Shown here: positions 54,047 to 63,615 of the stretch, piece after piece
Layout: each line of letters opens with the position of its first letter
Numbering within the stretch: position 1 is the stretch's first letter
From: Parvicella tangerina
Lineage (GTDB): Bacteria; Bacteroidota; Bacteroidia; Flavobacteriales_D; Parvicellaceae
Direction of reading: 5' to 3'
Assembly (NCBI RefSeq): GCF_907165195.1
Contig: NZ_OU015584.1
Coordinates: 3,730,978-3,794,977, forward strand
DNA length: 64,000 nucleotides
Program-made: the position numbers and the translations under genes
The notes under the pieces: model-generated
What the model was told of the DNA's origin: nothing
The model's database searches: none
What the model saw: the letters and a program-made list of their open reading frames with translations, nothing else

Positions 54047-54650
54047 ATTCCTCAATGAGACCTCTTAACTCATTAGGGACTTCTTCTAAGGAATTTACTT
54101 GTGAAAGAGTCGGCAAAATATAATGGGTCTTGTGTTCTTTCTTGATTTCAAGCAGTAAATCTAGCACGACATTCTCATGTCCCCATTCTTTATTCAACAA
54201 GAGCTCACTGGAGAGGTCATTCATTCCCAAAAGATAGACACCACCCTCTTTGGTAGGACCTATTACAAAATCGTTCTGATCTAGCGCTCTGAAAGCTTCT
54301 TCTATAATTCCTGCATTCATCTCATAGCAATCACAACCCACAATAACAACCTTATTCGCCCATTCACCGAAACTGGTTTTTGAAGCGTTATACATCCGTT
54401 CTCCTTCGTCCTCTCCCTTCTGAATGGACTTCTCAAAGTGACCATCATCAAAACTATCACTGTTGGATATAAAATCTGAGTAATAACATTTTCGCTGGGC
54501 CATAACTGTTTTCGCAACACTTGCCGTATGTTTGACCAAAGCTTGATAGATGACCAAGGCATTTTCATCACCGATTTCTGCAGCAAGACGTTCCTTTACC
54601 TGTCCTTCGACTGCATTCTCACAAAATATGATCAGGTGATTAATTGTCAT
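54045..54650 (-). CDS. DUF2064-family glycosyltransferase-like protein
   Basis: 201 residues with a nucleotidyltransferase-like fold: HLIIFCENAVEGQVKERLA at the N-terminus, VVIVGCDCYEMNAGIIEEAF in the DXD-region position, and FVIGPTKEGGVYLLGM. These match the TIGR04282/DUF2064 family, whose function is not settled. Here DCYE stands where relatives often have DxP. It follows metG by 2 bp and is probably in one transcript with it. Confidence 0.85.
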   Translation of the reverse strand: MTINHLIIFCENAVEGQVKERLAAEIGDENALVIYQALVKHTASVAKTVMAQRKCYYSDFISNSDSFDDGHFEKSIQKGEDEGERMYNASKTSFGEWANKVVIVGCDCYEMNAGIIEEAFRALDQNDFVIGPTKEGGVYLLGMNDLSSELLLNKEWGHENVVLDLLLEIKKEHKTHYILPTLSQVNSLEEVPNELRGLIEE

Positions 54651-54652
54651 AA

Positions 54653-56704
54653 CTATCTTATTTCTCCACCAGGTCCCATATCTTTAGTTGGAGATACAAA
54701 CGACAAGTTTCCGTCCTGATCTTCTGCCATTAAGATCATCCCTTGAGATTCAACTCCTCTAATTTTTCGTGGTGCCAAATTCATCAAAATTGAGACTCTC
54801 TTCCCAACCACCTCCTCAGGAGAATAATGTTCTGCAATACCCGAAACCACAGTTCTCACATCCAGACCTGTATCCACTGTTAACTTCAAGAGTTTATCCG
54901 CTTTCTTTACTTTTTCTGCTGTTTTGATCTCTCCTACTCTGATGTCCATTTTCATGAAATCATCGAATGCTATCTCATCTTTCATCGGTGGAAAATTATT
55001 GGATGGTTGTTTTAATTTATCTAACTGCTCTTCAATCTTCTGGTCTTCGATTTTTGAAAACAGGATTTCTGGTTTATTGATCTCATGATTCGTTTTCATG
55101 AGATTATTCATACCCGCACTTGACCACTTCAGCGGATCGATGTTTAAGAATGAAAACAATTTTTTGGAAGTAAACGGCAAAAATGGCTCAAAAACAATCG
55201 CCAAATTTGCGGTGATCTGCAACGAGATATTAATGATCGTCTTAACCCTATCAGGATGCGTTTTGATCAGTTTCCAAGGCTCCGTATCCGCCAGATATTT
55301 ATTTCCGAGTCTAGCCAGATTCATGGCTTCTGATTGTGCTTCTCTGAAACGAAATGCTTCAATCGCTTTCCCTATTTTTTCAGGAATTGCTTCCAACTCA
55401 TTTATTACCCCCCGGTCGATTTCTTCTAATCCACCTATCGCTGGAACTTTTCCTTCGTAATATTTATGGGTAAGCACAAGCGTGCGATTTACAAAGTTGC
55501 CAAATATATCGGCTAGCTCGCTGTTATTTCTAGTCTGAAAGTCTTTCCATGAGAAATCGCTATCCTTACTTTCAGGGGCAATAGAACATAATACATATCT
55601 CAACACATCTTCCTGACCGGGAAAATCATCTAAATACTCATGTCCCCAAACTGCCCAATTTTTGGATGTACTCAACTTTTGCCCCTCTAAGTTCAAGAAC
55701 TCATTAGCTGGAACATTGTAAGGCAAAATATGATCTCCAAAGAGTTTCAACATAATGGGAAAAATGATCGTGTGAAACACAATATTGTCCTTAGCGAGAA
55801 AATGGATCAAATGTGTATCCTCAGCCTTCCAATAATCCTCCCAATTTTTTCCATTGTCTTCAGCCCATTGCTTGGTAGCAGAAATATAACCTATTGGTGC
55901 ATCAAACCAAACATACAGTACTTTTCCTTCTCCTCCGTCCACAGGCACTTTCACACCCCAATCCAGATCACGAGTCATCGCTCTGGGTTTTAAGCCACCC
56001 TCTATCCAGCTCAAACATTGGCCAATAACCTGATTCCTCCATTCTTTAGGGTAATGATGTTGCTTACCATCTAACACGCCATTTTCAATCCAGTCTTTTA
56101 CCCATGCTTCATGCTCATCCATAGGTAAGTACCAATGTGACGTCTCTTTCAATTCCGGTGTTTTTCCAGACAAAGTAGATTTAGGGTTAATTAAATCAAG
56201 TGGACTAAGATCACTCCCACATTTTTCACACTGATCACCATAAGCTCCTTCATTCTTACATTTCGGGCAAGTTCCAGTGATATATCTATCTGCTAGAAAC
56301 TGTTTGAATTCCGCATCATAATATTGCTCTGTGGTTTTTTTTAAAAACTTTCCTTCTCCCTCTAATTGACTGAAATAACCAGATGCCGTTTCTTTGTGAA
56401 GGTCCGAAGACGTTCTATGATAGATATCAAAGTTAACCCCTAACCTTTCAAAAGTAGAACTGATCATGGTATGGTAGCGATCAACAATATCCTGTGGTGT
56501 TGTTCCTTCTTGTTTTGCCCTTATAGTTATGGCAGCACCATGCTCATCCGATCCACAAACAAACAAGGCGTCTTTCCCGTTTGATTTCAAGTAGCGACTG
56601 TAAATGTCCGCTGGAATGTAAACCCCTGCCAAATGGCCTAAATGAAGCGGTCCATTAGCGTAAGGCAACGCTGCAGTTATTGTATATCTTTTCGGTTGAT
56701 TCAT
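54653..56704 (-). CDS. metG: Methionyl-tRNA synthetase
   Basis: 683 residues: class I synthetase with HIGH motif [10 protein letters not shown], zinc knuckle [18 protein letters not shown] in the connective domain, and KMSKS equivalent KLSTS. The anticodon-binding helical domain follows, then a C-terminal EMAP-II/Trbp111-like tRNA-binding domain ([32 protein letters not shown]). That domain order matches the long, dimeric form of MetG. A TATCTTTG element lies upstream. Confidence 0.98.
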   Translation of the reverse strand: MNQPKRYTITAALPYANGPLHLGHLAGVYIPADIYSRYLKSNGKDALFVCGSDEHGAAITIRAKQEGTTPQDIVDRYHTMISSTFERLGVNFDIYHRTSSDLHKETASGYFSQLEGEGKFLKKTTEQYYDAEFKQFLADRYITGTCPKCKNEGAYGDQCEKCGSDLSPLDLINPKSTLSGKTPELKETSHWYLPMDEHEAWVKDWIENGVLDGKQHHYPKEWRNQVIGQCLSWIEGGLKPRAMTRDLDWGVKVPVDGGEGKVLYVWFDAPIGYISATKQWAEDNGKNWEDYWKAEDTHLIHFLAKDNIVFHTIIFPIMLKLFGDHILPYNVPANEFLNLEGQKLSTSKNWAVWGHEYLDDFPGQEDVLRYVLCSIAPESKDSDFSWKDFQTRNNSELADIFGNFVNRTLVLTHKYYEGKVPAIGGLEEIDRGVINELEAIPEKIGKAIEAFRFREAQSEAMNLARLGNKYLADTEPWKLIKTHPDRVKTIINISLQITANLAIVFEPFLPFTSKKLFSFLNIDPLKWSSAGMNNLMKTNHEINKPEILFSKIEDQKIEEQLDKLKQPSNNFPPMKDEIAFDDFMKMDIRVGEIKTAEKVKKADKLLKLTVDTGLDVRTVVSGIAEHYSPEEVVGKRVSILMNLAPRKIRGVESQGMILMAEDQDGNLSFVSPTKDMGPGGEIR

Positions 56705-56721
56705 TCATTTCCGTTTGATGA

Positions 56722-56729
56722 CAAAGATA
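56722..56729 (-). promoter_or_regulatory. -7 element for metG
   Basis: TATCTTTG on the minus strand, 17 bases before the metG ATG. Confidence 0.5.
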
Positions 56730-56866
56730 ATTTCATTTTGTAGAATCCGTTGTCAAAAAAGTCTTTTCTATGCCTTATATAAACTACTTGCAACCTTTTG
56801 TTTGCACTTAACGTCCTGATGTAAAATAAAATTTCTACTTTTAGCATTCCAATAAACTAACTGATT

Positions 56867-59800
56867 ATGAATAAACTCTACATTTTGAAAGCTGCAGCTT
56901 TTCTATTCATTTTGCTCTTCGCAGCACCTTTTTTTGCTCACAACGACATTCAAAGAGGTTTCCACTTCACAGAAAACAAAGGTCAGTTTGATGAACGTGT
57001 TGAATATCAATGTAGACTGCATCTAGGGAATTTATTTCTAGAAAAAAATCGATTTACTTTTGATTTATTCGATCCAGTTGGATTAAGTGAGATGCACGAA
57101 CCAAAAGCTAAAGATGTTAAAGACATAAATCCTTTTTTCACGAAGACTGAAAACAGTACTTCAAAGTATGAAGCATCAGAGGGACTGAGCAAACATGCTT
57201 ACAGTATGACTTTTCTTGGAGCCTCAGCAAATCCAGAAACTAAGGGTAATGAGCGCCTAAGTGGTTATAAGAACTACTATTTTGGAAATGACAAAACCAA
57301 GTGGACTTCTGAGGTTAGCTCGTATCGCGGAGTAAGTTATGAAAATATGTACCCAGGTATTAATGTTGAGATTTACAGCCAACTAAAATATTTGAAATAC
57401 GATATTATAGTTTCTCCGAACACCGATCCAGACCAAATCAAAATTTCTTACGATGGCATTGAAGGGCTGAAAGTATTGGAAAATGGAGATCTTGAGGTTC
57501 AACTTTCCAAACAGCGTGTGCGTGAAGCAAAGCTGAGTGCATATCAAGTAATTGATGGGAGTCAAAAAACGGTTCCTTGCGAATTCAAAATTATTGATGG
57601 AAACATTGTTACGTTCAACTTCCCGAATGGTTTTGACGAAAATTATGAGTTAATCATTGATCCCGTTTGGGTCTTTTCTACTTTAACCGGTTCTACAGCA
57701 GATAACTGGGGGTATACTTCTACTTATGATTCGCAAGGTAATTTATATGCTGCAGGAATCGCCTTTTCTACAGGCTACCCAACCACAACAGGAGCGTATC
57801 AAACGAGCTTTGCTGGAGGTGATATCGACATTTCTGTTTCGAAATTTTCGGCAAATGGTTCTAACCTTCTTTTTTCAACTTATTTAGGAGGTTCAAGTGT
57901 TGAGTTACCTCATAGTTTAGTTGTGGATTCACAAGATAATTTAGTCATGTTGACCTCAACAAGCTCATCTAACTTCCCTGTTACTGCTGGATGTTATGAC
58001 AATACGTTCAACTTAGGTTTCAACAACACCACAACGAGTACAAATATCACTTTTACTAATGGATCTGACATTGCCCTCGTAAAGTTTAATAGCAACGGGA
58101 CTTCTTTACTTGGCTCTACATTTGTGGGTGGAACAGACAACGAAGGCCTTAACGAAAGTTTTGATTTAAATTACGCGGATGATGTTAGGGGAGAAGTGGT
58201 TCTCGATGCGAATGATGACATTTATGTTGCTACCAGTGTTTTTTCTGATGATTTTCCAACGACAACTGGATCCTCAATAAACAACGGTTCTGGTTACGGA
58301 AGTCAGGACGCAGCAGTTTTTAAAATGAGCTCAGACCTATCCTCTCTACTATGGGGTAGTTATTACGGAGGTACAGGAAATGATGCGTCTTATTCAATAA
58401 GGGTTTCTCCAGTTAATGGCGATGTATTTATTTGTGGGGGATCTCTCAGTTCAGACCTTCCGATGGGAGGCTCTTCATTAAATGGTGGCTACATTGGCAG
58501 TGGAGACGGATTTATTGCAAGTTTTGATGGCTCCAACGGTTCTTTTCTAAATTCAACGTATCTTGGTACCACAAGTTATGACCAATCTTTTATCATCGAA
58601 ATAGATGATGATGGGGATGTATATGCTTTAGGTCAAACCAAAGGTTCATACCCTGTTTTTAATGCCCCTTACTCGAACGCAAATGGTTCGCAGTTTATTC
58701 AAAAAATAAGTCCCGATTTATCGACATCTATTTTTAGCACTGTTTTCGGGAGTGGTCGCTCAACCGTGGATATTTCGCCTACAGCCTTTTTGGTGGACGA
58801 TTGTGAGAACATCTATGTTGCAGGTTGGGGTGGTGCTACTAATTCTGAAGGTCATGTGGGAGGGATGCCACTTACTTCTGATGCGCAACAATCAACTACA
58901 GACCAAAGTGACTTTTATTTTATGGTAATGGAACGAGACGCCTCATCTTTACTTTATGGCACCTACTTTGGTGACCCATCGTCTGATGAACATGTTGATG
59001 GCGGAACGAGTAGATTTGACAAAAAAGGAGTTGTTTATCAGGCGGTATGTGCTGGTTGTGGTGGAGGAAGTTTTCCAACCACGCCAGGTGTTTACTCTTC
59101 TACTAACGGTAGCTCCAATTGTAATTTAGGTGCAATTAAGTTTGAGATGAACTTTCAAGGCGTACAAGCAAATGCTAGTATTCCAGAAGACATAACGTTA
59201 TGTACTTCGCCATATAGCGTTGACTTCGATGCTCCTACAACTGACGCTCCCCCTTCTGCGGAGTGGATCTATGGAGATGGTAATACCTCTGGAATTATTG
59301 GAGGAAGCGTTTCACCAACCCACGTCTATGCCGATACAGGGAGTTATCAAATCACCTATATTGCTATTGACCCTGCATCTTGTAATGTAAGAGATACTGC
59401 TTACTTTGATGTAACATTGATTCAGCCTGAACAATTTAGTGCATCTATTAGTGTTCCGCCTATTGACCCATGTACAGCGCCAGACAGTTTGTTGGTCTCT
59501 CTTGAGTTTACAGGATCTGGTGCTGATTCTATTATCTGGAATATGGGTAACGGAGACGTATTTTATGATTCATTAACGCTGGATTATTACTATACATCAC
59601 AAGGAACCTATACCATAGACATGATTGCCATTGACAGTGTTTGTGACAACCGCGACACGATTAGTGAGACTTTCGATTATTTGTTTACTGGAGTAAATGC
59701 AAATGCAACAGCTCCGCCAGATACCGCATTCTGTGGCCCACCTCCATACGACCTCGATTTTTCAGCTACATCACCATCTCCCTATCATTTTTGGGATTTC

Positions 59801-61009
59801 GGAGACGGATCTGGAACAAGTACTCAGCCTAGCCCGTCTTATACCTACACAACACCTGGTACTTATGATATCATGTATGTAGCAATTGATTCGTCAACTT
59901 GTAACATTGCAGATACGGTTTACTTTAATGTTGATATATCTCAAGCAGAAGAGCTCTCTGCCAATTTTAACCTGCCTACGGTAGAACCATGTACCTCTCC
60001 TGACAGTATTTTGGTAGAGTTGGATTTTACGGGAACTGGGGCAGATTCACTATCTTGGGACATGGGAGATGGAAGCACTTTTGAAGACTCTACTTCCATC
60101 GATTACTATTATACCTCTGAGGGTCAGTACATCATTACTATGCAAGCCTGGGATTTTTATTGTAACGTAACGGATGTTTTTGTGGATACCGTAGATTTCT
60201 TCACCTCTTATTCTCAAGCAAATGCTGAAGATCCTGGTGATATTTTCTTGTGTACAAGTCCATTGAATGTTGATTTCTCTGCAGGAACTAATCCTACTCC
60301 TGATGTATTTTGGGACTTTGGAGACGGTTCAGGGACAAGTACAGACCTGAATCCAACTTATACTTATGCCGACACCGGGAGTTATGAAGTGATGTTCGTT
60401 GCTATCGACTCAAGTACATGTAACATTGCGGATACCATATATTTTGATGTATCATTAGCTCAGGCGGAGACATTTGCAGCAGAGTTAAATTTCACACCAC
60501 CGCCACCATGTGGATCTTCAACTGCTCTGGTTGAAGCACAGTTCACGGGTAGTGGAGCAGACTCTATTGTCTGGGATATGGGTAATGGAGATCTTTTCTA
60601 CACAGACTCAATCTATTACATCTATACGGATCCAGGAACCTATGTGGTCTCAATGACAGCATACGATCAAGTTTGTAATCGTGAAGGAACCGTTTCAGAT
60701 ACGGTTAAGTTTGTAGGAGAAGTAATAAGTGAAGCATTGGTTCCAAATGTTTTTACACCGAATGGAGATGGAGATAATGATCTGCTTAAAATTCCTGGGA
60801 TTGATCCAACTGCTAACTTCTACATGATCATTTATAACCGTTGGGGAAGAAAGGTTTTCGAATCTGAGAATAACGGCACTTTCTGGGATGGAACAGTGAA
60901 TGGGGGTGCGGATGCTGCAGACGGTGTTTATTTCTTCGAAGTAAGATACAAGGACGTCTGTACAGATGAAGAAAAAATTGAAACAGGACATGTTAATCTG
61001 ATTCGTTAG
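56867..61009 (+). CDS. Giant T9SS surface protein with SBBP-like and PKD repeats (1380 aa)
   Basis: Signal peptide 1-25 (FLFILLFAAPFFAHN). Residues about 30-260 are a DUF7948-like domain (FTENKGQFDERVEYQC). SBBP/beta-propeller-like repeats follow to about 760 (DSQGNLYAAGIAFSTGYPTT, STYLGGSSVE). From about 770 to 1280, two alternating types of PKD domain occur (WDFGDGSGTST type and WDMGNGD type). The last 90 residues form a type B T9SS sorting domain (FTPNGDGDNDLLKIPG, IIYNRWGRKVFES). Expected on the cell surface; likely adhesive or polymer-binding. Monocistronic, with radA downstream. Confidence 0.93.
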   Translation: MNKLYILKAAAFLFILLFAAPFFAHNDIQRGFHFTENKGQFDERVEYQCRLHLGNLFLEKNRFTFDLFDPVGLSEMHEPKAKDVKDINPFFTKTENSTSKYEASEGLSKHAYSMTFLGASANPETKGNERLSGYKNYYFGNDKTKWTSEVSSYRGVSYENMYPGINVEIYSQLKYLKYDIIVSPNTDPDQIKISYDGIEGLKVLENGDLEVQLSKQRVREAKLSAYQVIDGSQKTVPCEFKIIDGNIVTFNFPNGFDENYELIIDPVWVFSTLTGSTADNWGYTSTYDSQGNLYAAGIAFSTGYPTTTGAYQTSFAGGDIDISVSKFSANGSNLLFSTYLGGSSVELPHSLVVDSQDNLVMLTSTSSSNFPVTAGCYDNTFNLGFNNTTTSTNITFTNGSDIALVKFNSNGTSLLGSTFVGGTDNEGLNESFDLNYADDVRGEVVLDANDDIYVATSVFSDDFPTTTGSSINNGSGYGSQDAAVFKMSSDLSSLLWGSYYGGTGNDASYSIRVSPVNGDVFICGGSLSSDLPMGGSSLNGGYIGSGDGFIASFDGSNGSFLNSTYLGTTSYDQSFIIEIDDDGDVYALGQTKGSYPVFNAPYSNANGSQFIQKISPDLSTSIFSTVFGSGRSTVDISPTAFLVDDCENIYVAGWGGATNSEGHVGGMPLTSDAQQSTTDQSDFYFMVMERDASSLLYGTYFGDPSSDEHVDGGTSRFDKKGVVYQAVCAGCGGGSFPTTPGVYSSTNGSSNCNLGAIKFEMNFQGVQANASIPEDITLCTSPYSVDFDAPTTDAPPSAEWIYGDGNTSGIIGGSVSPTHVYADTGSYQITYIAIDPASCNVRDTAYFDVTLIQPEQFSASISVPPIDPCTAPDSLLVSLEFTGSGADSIIWNMGNGDVFYDSLTLDYYYTSQGTYTIDMIAIDSVCDNRDTISETFDYLFTGVNANATAPPDTAFCGPPPYDLDFSATSPSPYHFWDFGDGSGTSTQPSPSYTYTTPGTYDIMYVAIDSSTCNIADTVYFNVDISQAEELSANFNLPTVEPCTSPDSILVELDFTGTGADSLSWDMGDGSTFEDSTSIDYYYTSEGQYIITMQAWDFYCNVTDVFVDTVDFFTSYSQANAEDPGDIFLCTSPLNVDFSAGTNPTPDVFWDFGDGSGTSTDLNPTYTYADTGSYEVMFVAIDSSTCNIADTIYFDVSLAQAETFAAELNFTPPPPCGSSTALVEAQFTGSGADSIVWDMGNGDLFYTDSIYYIYTDPGTYVVSMTAYDQVCNREGTVSDTVKFVGEVISEALVPNVFTPNGDGDNDLLKIPGIDPTANFYMIIYNRWGRKVFESENNGTFWDGTVNGGADAADGVYFFEVRYKDVCTDEEKIETGHVNLIR

Positions 61010-61028
61010 TCCGTAATTAATTTACGGA
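61010..61028 (+). other. 7-bp inverted repeat between the T9SS gene and radA
   Basis: tccgtaa (61010-61016) and ttacgga (61022-61028) are exact reverse complements around 5 bases. No T-run follows. It may be a weak terminator or an operator overlapping the radA promoter region. Confidence 0.45.
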
Positions 61029-61037
61029 GTTAATTTC

Positions 61038-61045
61038 TACCTTTG
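61038..61045 (+). promoter_or_regulatory. -7 element immediately before radA
   Basis: TACCTTTG followed by four bases and then the radA ATG (61050). The mRNA is predicted to be leaderless. No clear -33 TTG is seen. Confidence 0.5.
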
Positions 61046-61049
61046 AAGT

Positions 61050-62408
61050 ATGGCTAAAATCAAATCAGCATACTTCTGTCAGTCTTGTGGGCATAATTCC
61101 CCAAAGTGGTTGGGGAAATGTCCTTCGTGCGGAGAATGGAATACTTTCGTGGAAGAAGTTGTCAGTAAACCTAAAGGAACTGACAAGCTTTATTCTAATG
61201 AACAGAAGCGAACCATACCCCATCAATTAAATGAAGTGACTTCTTTAGAGAAGAAGCGTTTTAAGTTATCAGACAATGAATTTAACAGAGTCCTTGGAGG
61301 AGGGCTGGTGATTGGCTCAATTACACTCATCGGAGGAGAACCTGGAATTGGAAAATCTACTCTTTTATTGGACGTTGCGGTAAACAGTGGGTTAAAAGCC
61401 CTCTACATATCCGGAGAAGAAAGTGAAGAACAGATTAAGCTAAGAGCAGAACGTCTGGGAGCTAGTGATAGTGACTGTTACCTTCTGACCGAGACTAATG
61501 TCCAAAACATTTTACACCATAGTAAAGAGCTACAGCCCAATGTGATTATTGTTGATTCGATCCAGACGTTACATACGGCTACTATTGAATCGGCTCCTGG
61601 AAGTATTTCTCAAATTAGAGAATGCACAGCTGAGCTTCTTCGCTATTCAAAAACTACTGGCGTACCGATTATACTTATCGGTCACATTACGAAAGACGGA
61701 GCTATTGCTGGTCCAAAGATTTTGGAGCACATGGTGGATACGGTACTCCAATTCGAAGGAGATCGAAACCATGTATATAGATTGCTCAGGAGTATTAAAA
61801 ACAGGTTCGGAAGTACAAATGAGCTAGGCATCTATGAAATGTCATCTTCTGGGATGAGGCAAGTGGAAAACCCAAGCGAAATACTTATTTCAAACTTTGA
61901 TTCTCAGTTAAGTGGTGTGGCAATTGCCGCTACGTTAGAGGGTATTCGACCGATGCTAATTGAAGTTCAAGCATTGACGAGTACGGCTGCTTATGGAACT
62001 CCGCAGCGTACAGCTACTGGTTTTGATCTAAGAAGGCTACACATGTTATTGGCTGTTTTGGAAAAGAGATGTGGTTTTCGAATCGGTCAGAAAGATGTCT
62101 TTATCAACCTTGCGGGAGGAATCAAAGTAGATGATCCAAGCATTGATTTGGCAGTGGTTTGCGCGATCCTATCATCGAACGTAGATATTCCAATTGAGTC
62201 TAAAACGTGTTTTGCTGCAGAGGTTGGACTCTCAGGAGAAATCAGGCCTGTTCCAAGAGTAGAACAGCGAATCAGTGAAGCAGAAAAGCTCGGCTATAAG
62301 CGTATTTTCATTTCAAAGCATAGTAAAGGAATTACGCAAGGTCAGTTCAAGATCAAACTGGTTGCGGTTGGTAAGATAGAAGAAGTGCTCAAACATTTGT
62401 TCGGATAA
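61050..62408 (+). CDS. radA: DNA repair protein RadA/Sms
   Basis: 452 residues. N-terminal Cys4 zinc finger (CQSCGHNSPKWLGKCPSCG), RecA-like ATPase with Walker A GGEPGIGKST and VIIVDSIQTL, the RadA-specific KNRFGSTNELG motif, and a C-terminal Lon-protease-like domain. RadA promotes branch migration in recombination. Length is normal. It lies next to two polymerases of DNA-damage tolerance (dinB and a dnaE-type gene), convergent with dinB (stops adjacent). Confidence 0.97.
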   Translation: MAKIKSAYFCQSCGHNSPKWLGKCPSCGEWNTFVEEVVSKPKGTDKLYSNEQKRTIPHQLNEVTSLEKKRFKLSDNEFNRVLGGGLVIGSITLIGGEPGIGKSTLLLDVAVNSGLKALYISGEESEEQIKLRAERLGASDSDCYLLTETNVQNILHHSKELQPNVIIVDSIQTLHTATIESAPGSISQIRECTAELLRYSKTTGVPIILIGHITKDGAIAGPKILEHMVDTVLQFEGDRNHVYRLLRSIKNRFGSTNELGIYEMSSSGMRQVENPSEILISNFDSQLSGVAIAATLEGIRPMLIEVQALTSTAAYGTPQRTATGFDLRRLHMLLAVLEKRCGFRIGQKDVFINLAGGIKVDDPSIDLAVVCAILSSNVDIPIESKTCFAAEVGLSGEIRPVPRVEQRISEAEKLGYKRIFISKHSKGITQGQFKIKLVAVGKIEEVLKHLFG

Positions 62409-63614
62409 TCAAGCTCTTCGGTTAGGCAAAAGTGGGGGTGGTTCTCCATTAAACGGATTGAATCGGCTAATGGTTTTGGCTCCCATTCCAGAAGCCCTCA
62501 TTACTGCACGATCTCCATATTTATCTCTAATCTGATCCATTGCTTGATAAAGGTTGATCACCTTATCGTCCTCAAACAAGGATATTTGATGTCCTCCTTC
62601 TACTAAGTGACTATACCTTACCCCAATCAACCTCACCAGCATTCTTCTATTATAAAGTTGCTTAAACAAATCTTCAACAATGGGTAAAATCACATGGTCA
62701 GACGCACTGTAAGGAATTCGCTTTTGCAAGGTGTACGTCTGAAAATCTGAGTAACGAATCTTGACGGTAACACATGCCGTTACTTTATTTCCTCTACGCA
62801 ACTGAAAAACTAAATTCTCTGCCATTGCCGTTAATATACCTTTCAGTTTGTTCGTGTCAATGGTATCCTTGTCAAAGGTTCGTTCAGTTGAGATCGACTT
62901 CCTTTCTTGGTATTGCACAACCGGAGAGTTATCGATCCCATTTGCCTTTTTCCAAATCACTCTACCATTCTTCCCAAAGGTTCTGTCCATCACCTCAATC
63001 GGCATCTCTTGGATCGTCCGTATACGTTTCACTCCCAGATTACACAGTTGGCGGTAGGTCTTATCTCCAACCATAGGAATTTTCTTTACAGATAATGGCG
63101 CCAAAAAAGGAATCTCCGTTCCAGAAACTACCTGAATCTTATTATTAGGCTTGGCTTCTCCTGTTGCAATTTTTGAAACGGTTTTATTGATCGATAGTCC
63201 AAAAGATATCGGCAGCCCTGTTTCCTTAATAATTTTATCCCTTAGTTCAGTTGAGAATTTATACGTTCCAAAAAAACGATCCATACCCGTAAGATCTGCA
63301 TAGAACTCATCTATAGACGTTTTTTCATAAATAGGCACCTCTTCTTTGATAATATCTGTAACCGAATCAGAAAACTTACTATATATCCCCGCATTTCCTC
63401 TCAAAATAATTGCCTCCGGACATAGTTGCTTTGCCATTCGCATCGGCATGGCCGAATGGATTCCAAAACGTCTGGCTTCATAAGAACAAGCAGCCACTAC
63501 CCCCCTATCAGAAGTTCCACCAATTAGTACCGGCTTATTATTCAACTTACTGTCCATGAGACGCTCACAAGACACAAAAAACGTGTCCAAATCCATATGT
63601 ATAATTGACTTCAT
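62409..63614 (-). CDS. dinB: DNA polymerase IV (Y family)
   Basis: 401 residues. Y-family palm with catalytic acids in MDLDTFFVSCER and TSIDEFYADLTG, SYEARRFGIHSAMPM, little-finger domain at about 240-360 (TERTFDKDTIDTNKLKG). The C-terminus ends in a Pro-rich tail (GEPPPLLPNRRA) where DinB often has a clamp-binding motif; HQISLFEDD nearby (QxSLF) is a plausible beta-clamp motif. It starts one base after the stop of the dnaE-type gene, so the two are one operon. Confidence 0.96.
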   Translation of the reverse strand: MKSIIHMDLDTFFVSCERLMDSKLNNKPVLIGGTSDRGVVAACSYEARRFGIHSAMPMRMAKQLCPEAIILRGNAGIYSKFSDSVTDIIKEEVPIYEKTSIDEFYADLTGMDRFFGTYKFSTELRDKIIKETGLPISFGLSINKTVSKIATGEAKPNNKIQVVSGTEIPFLAPLSVKKIPMVGDKTYRQLCNLGVKRIRTIQEMPIEVMDRTFGKNGRVIWKKANGIDNSPVVQYQERKSISTERTFDKDTIDTNKLKGILTAMAENLVFQLRRGNKVTACVTVKIRYSDFQTYTLQKRIPYSASDHVILPIVEDLFKQLYNRRMLVRLIGVRYSHLVEGGHQISLFEDDKVINLYQAMDQIRDKYGDRAVMRASGMGAKTISRFNPFNGEPPPLLPNRRA

Positions 63615-63615
63615 A

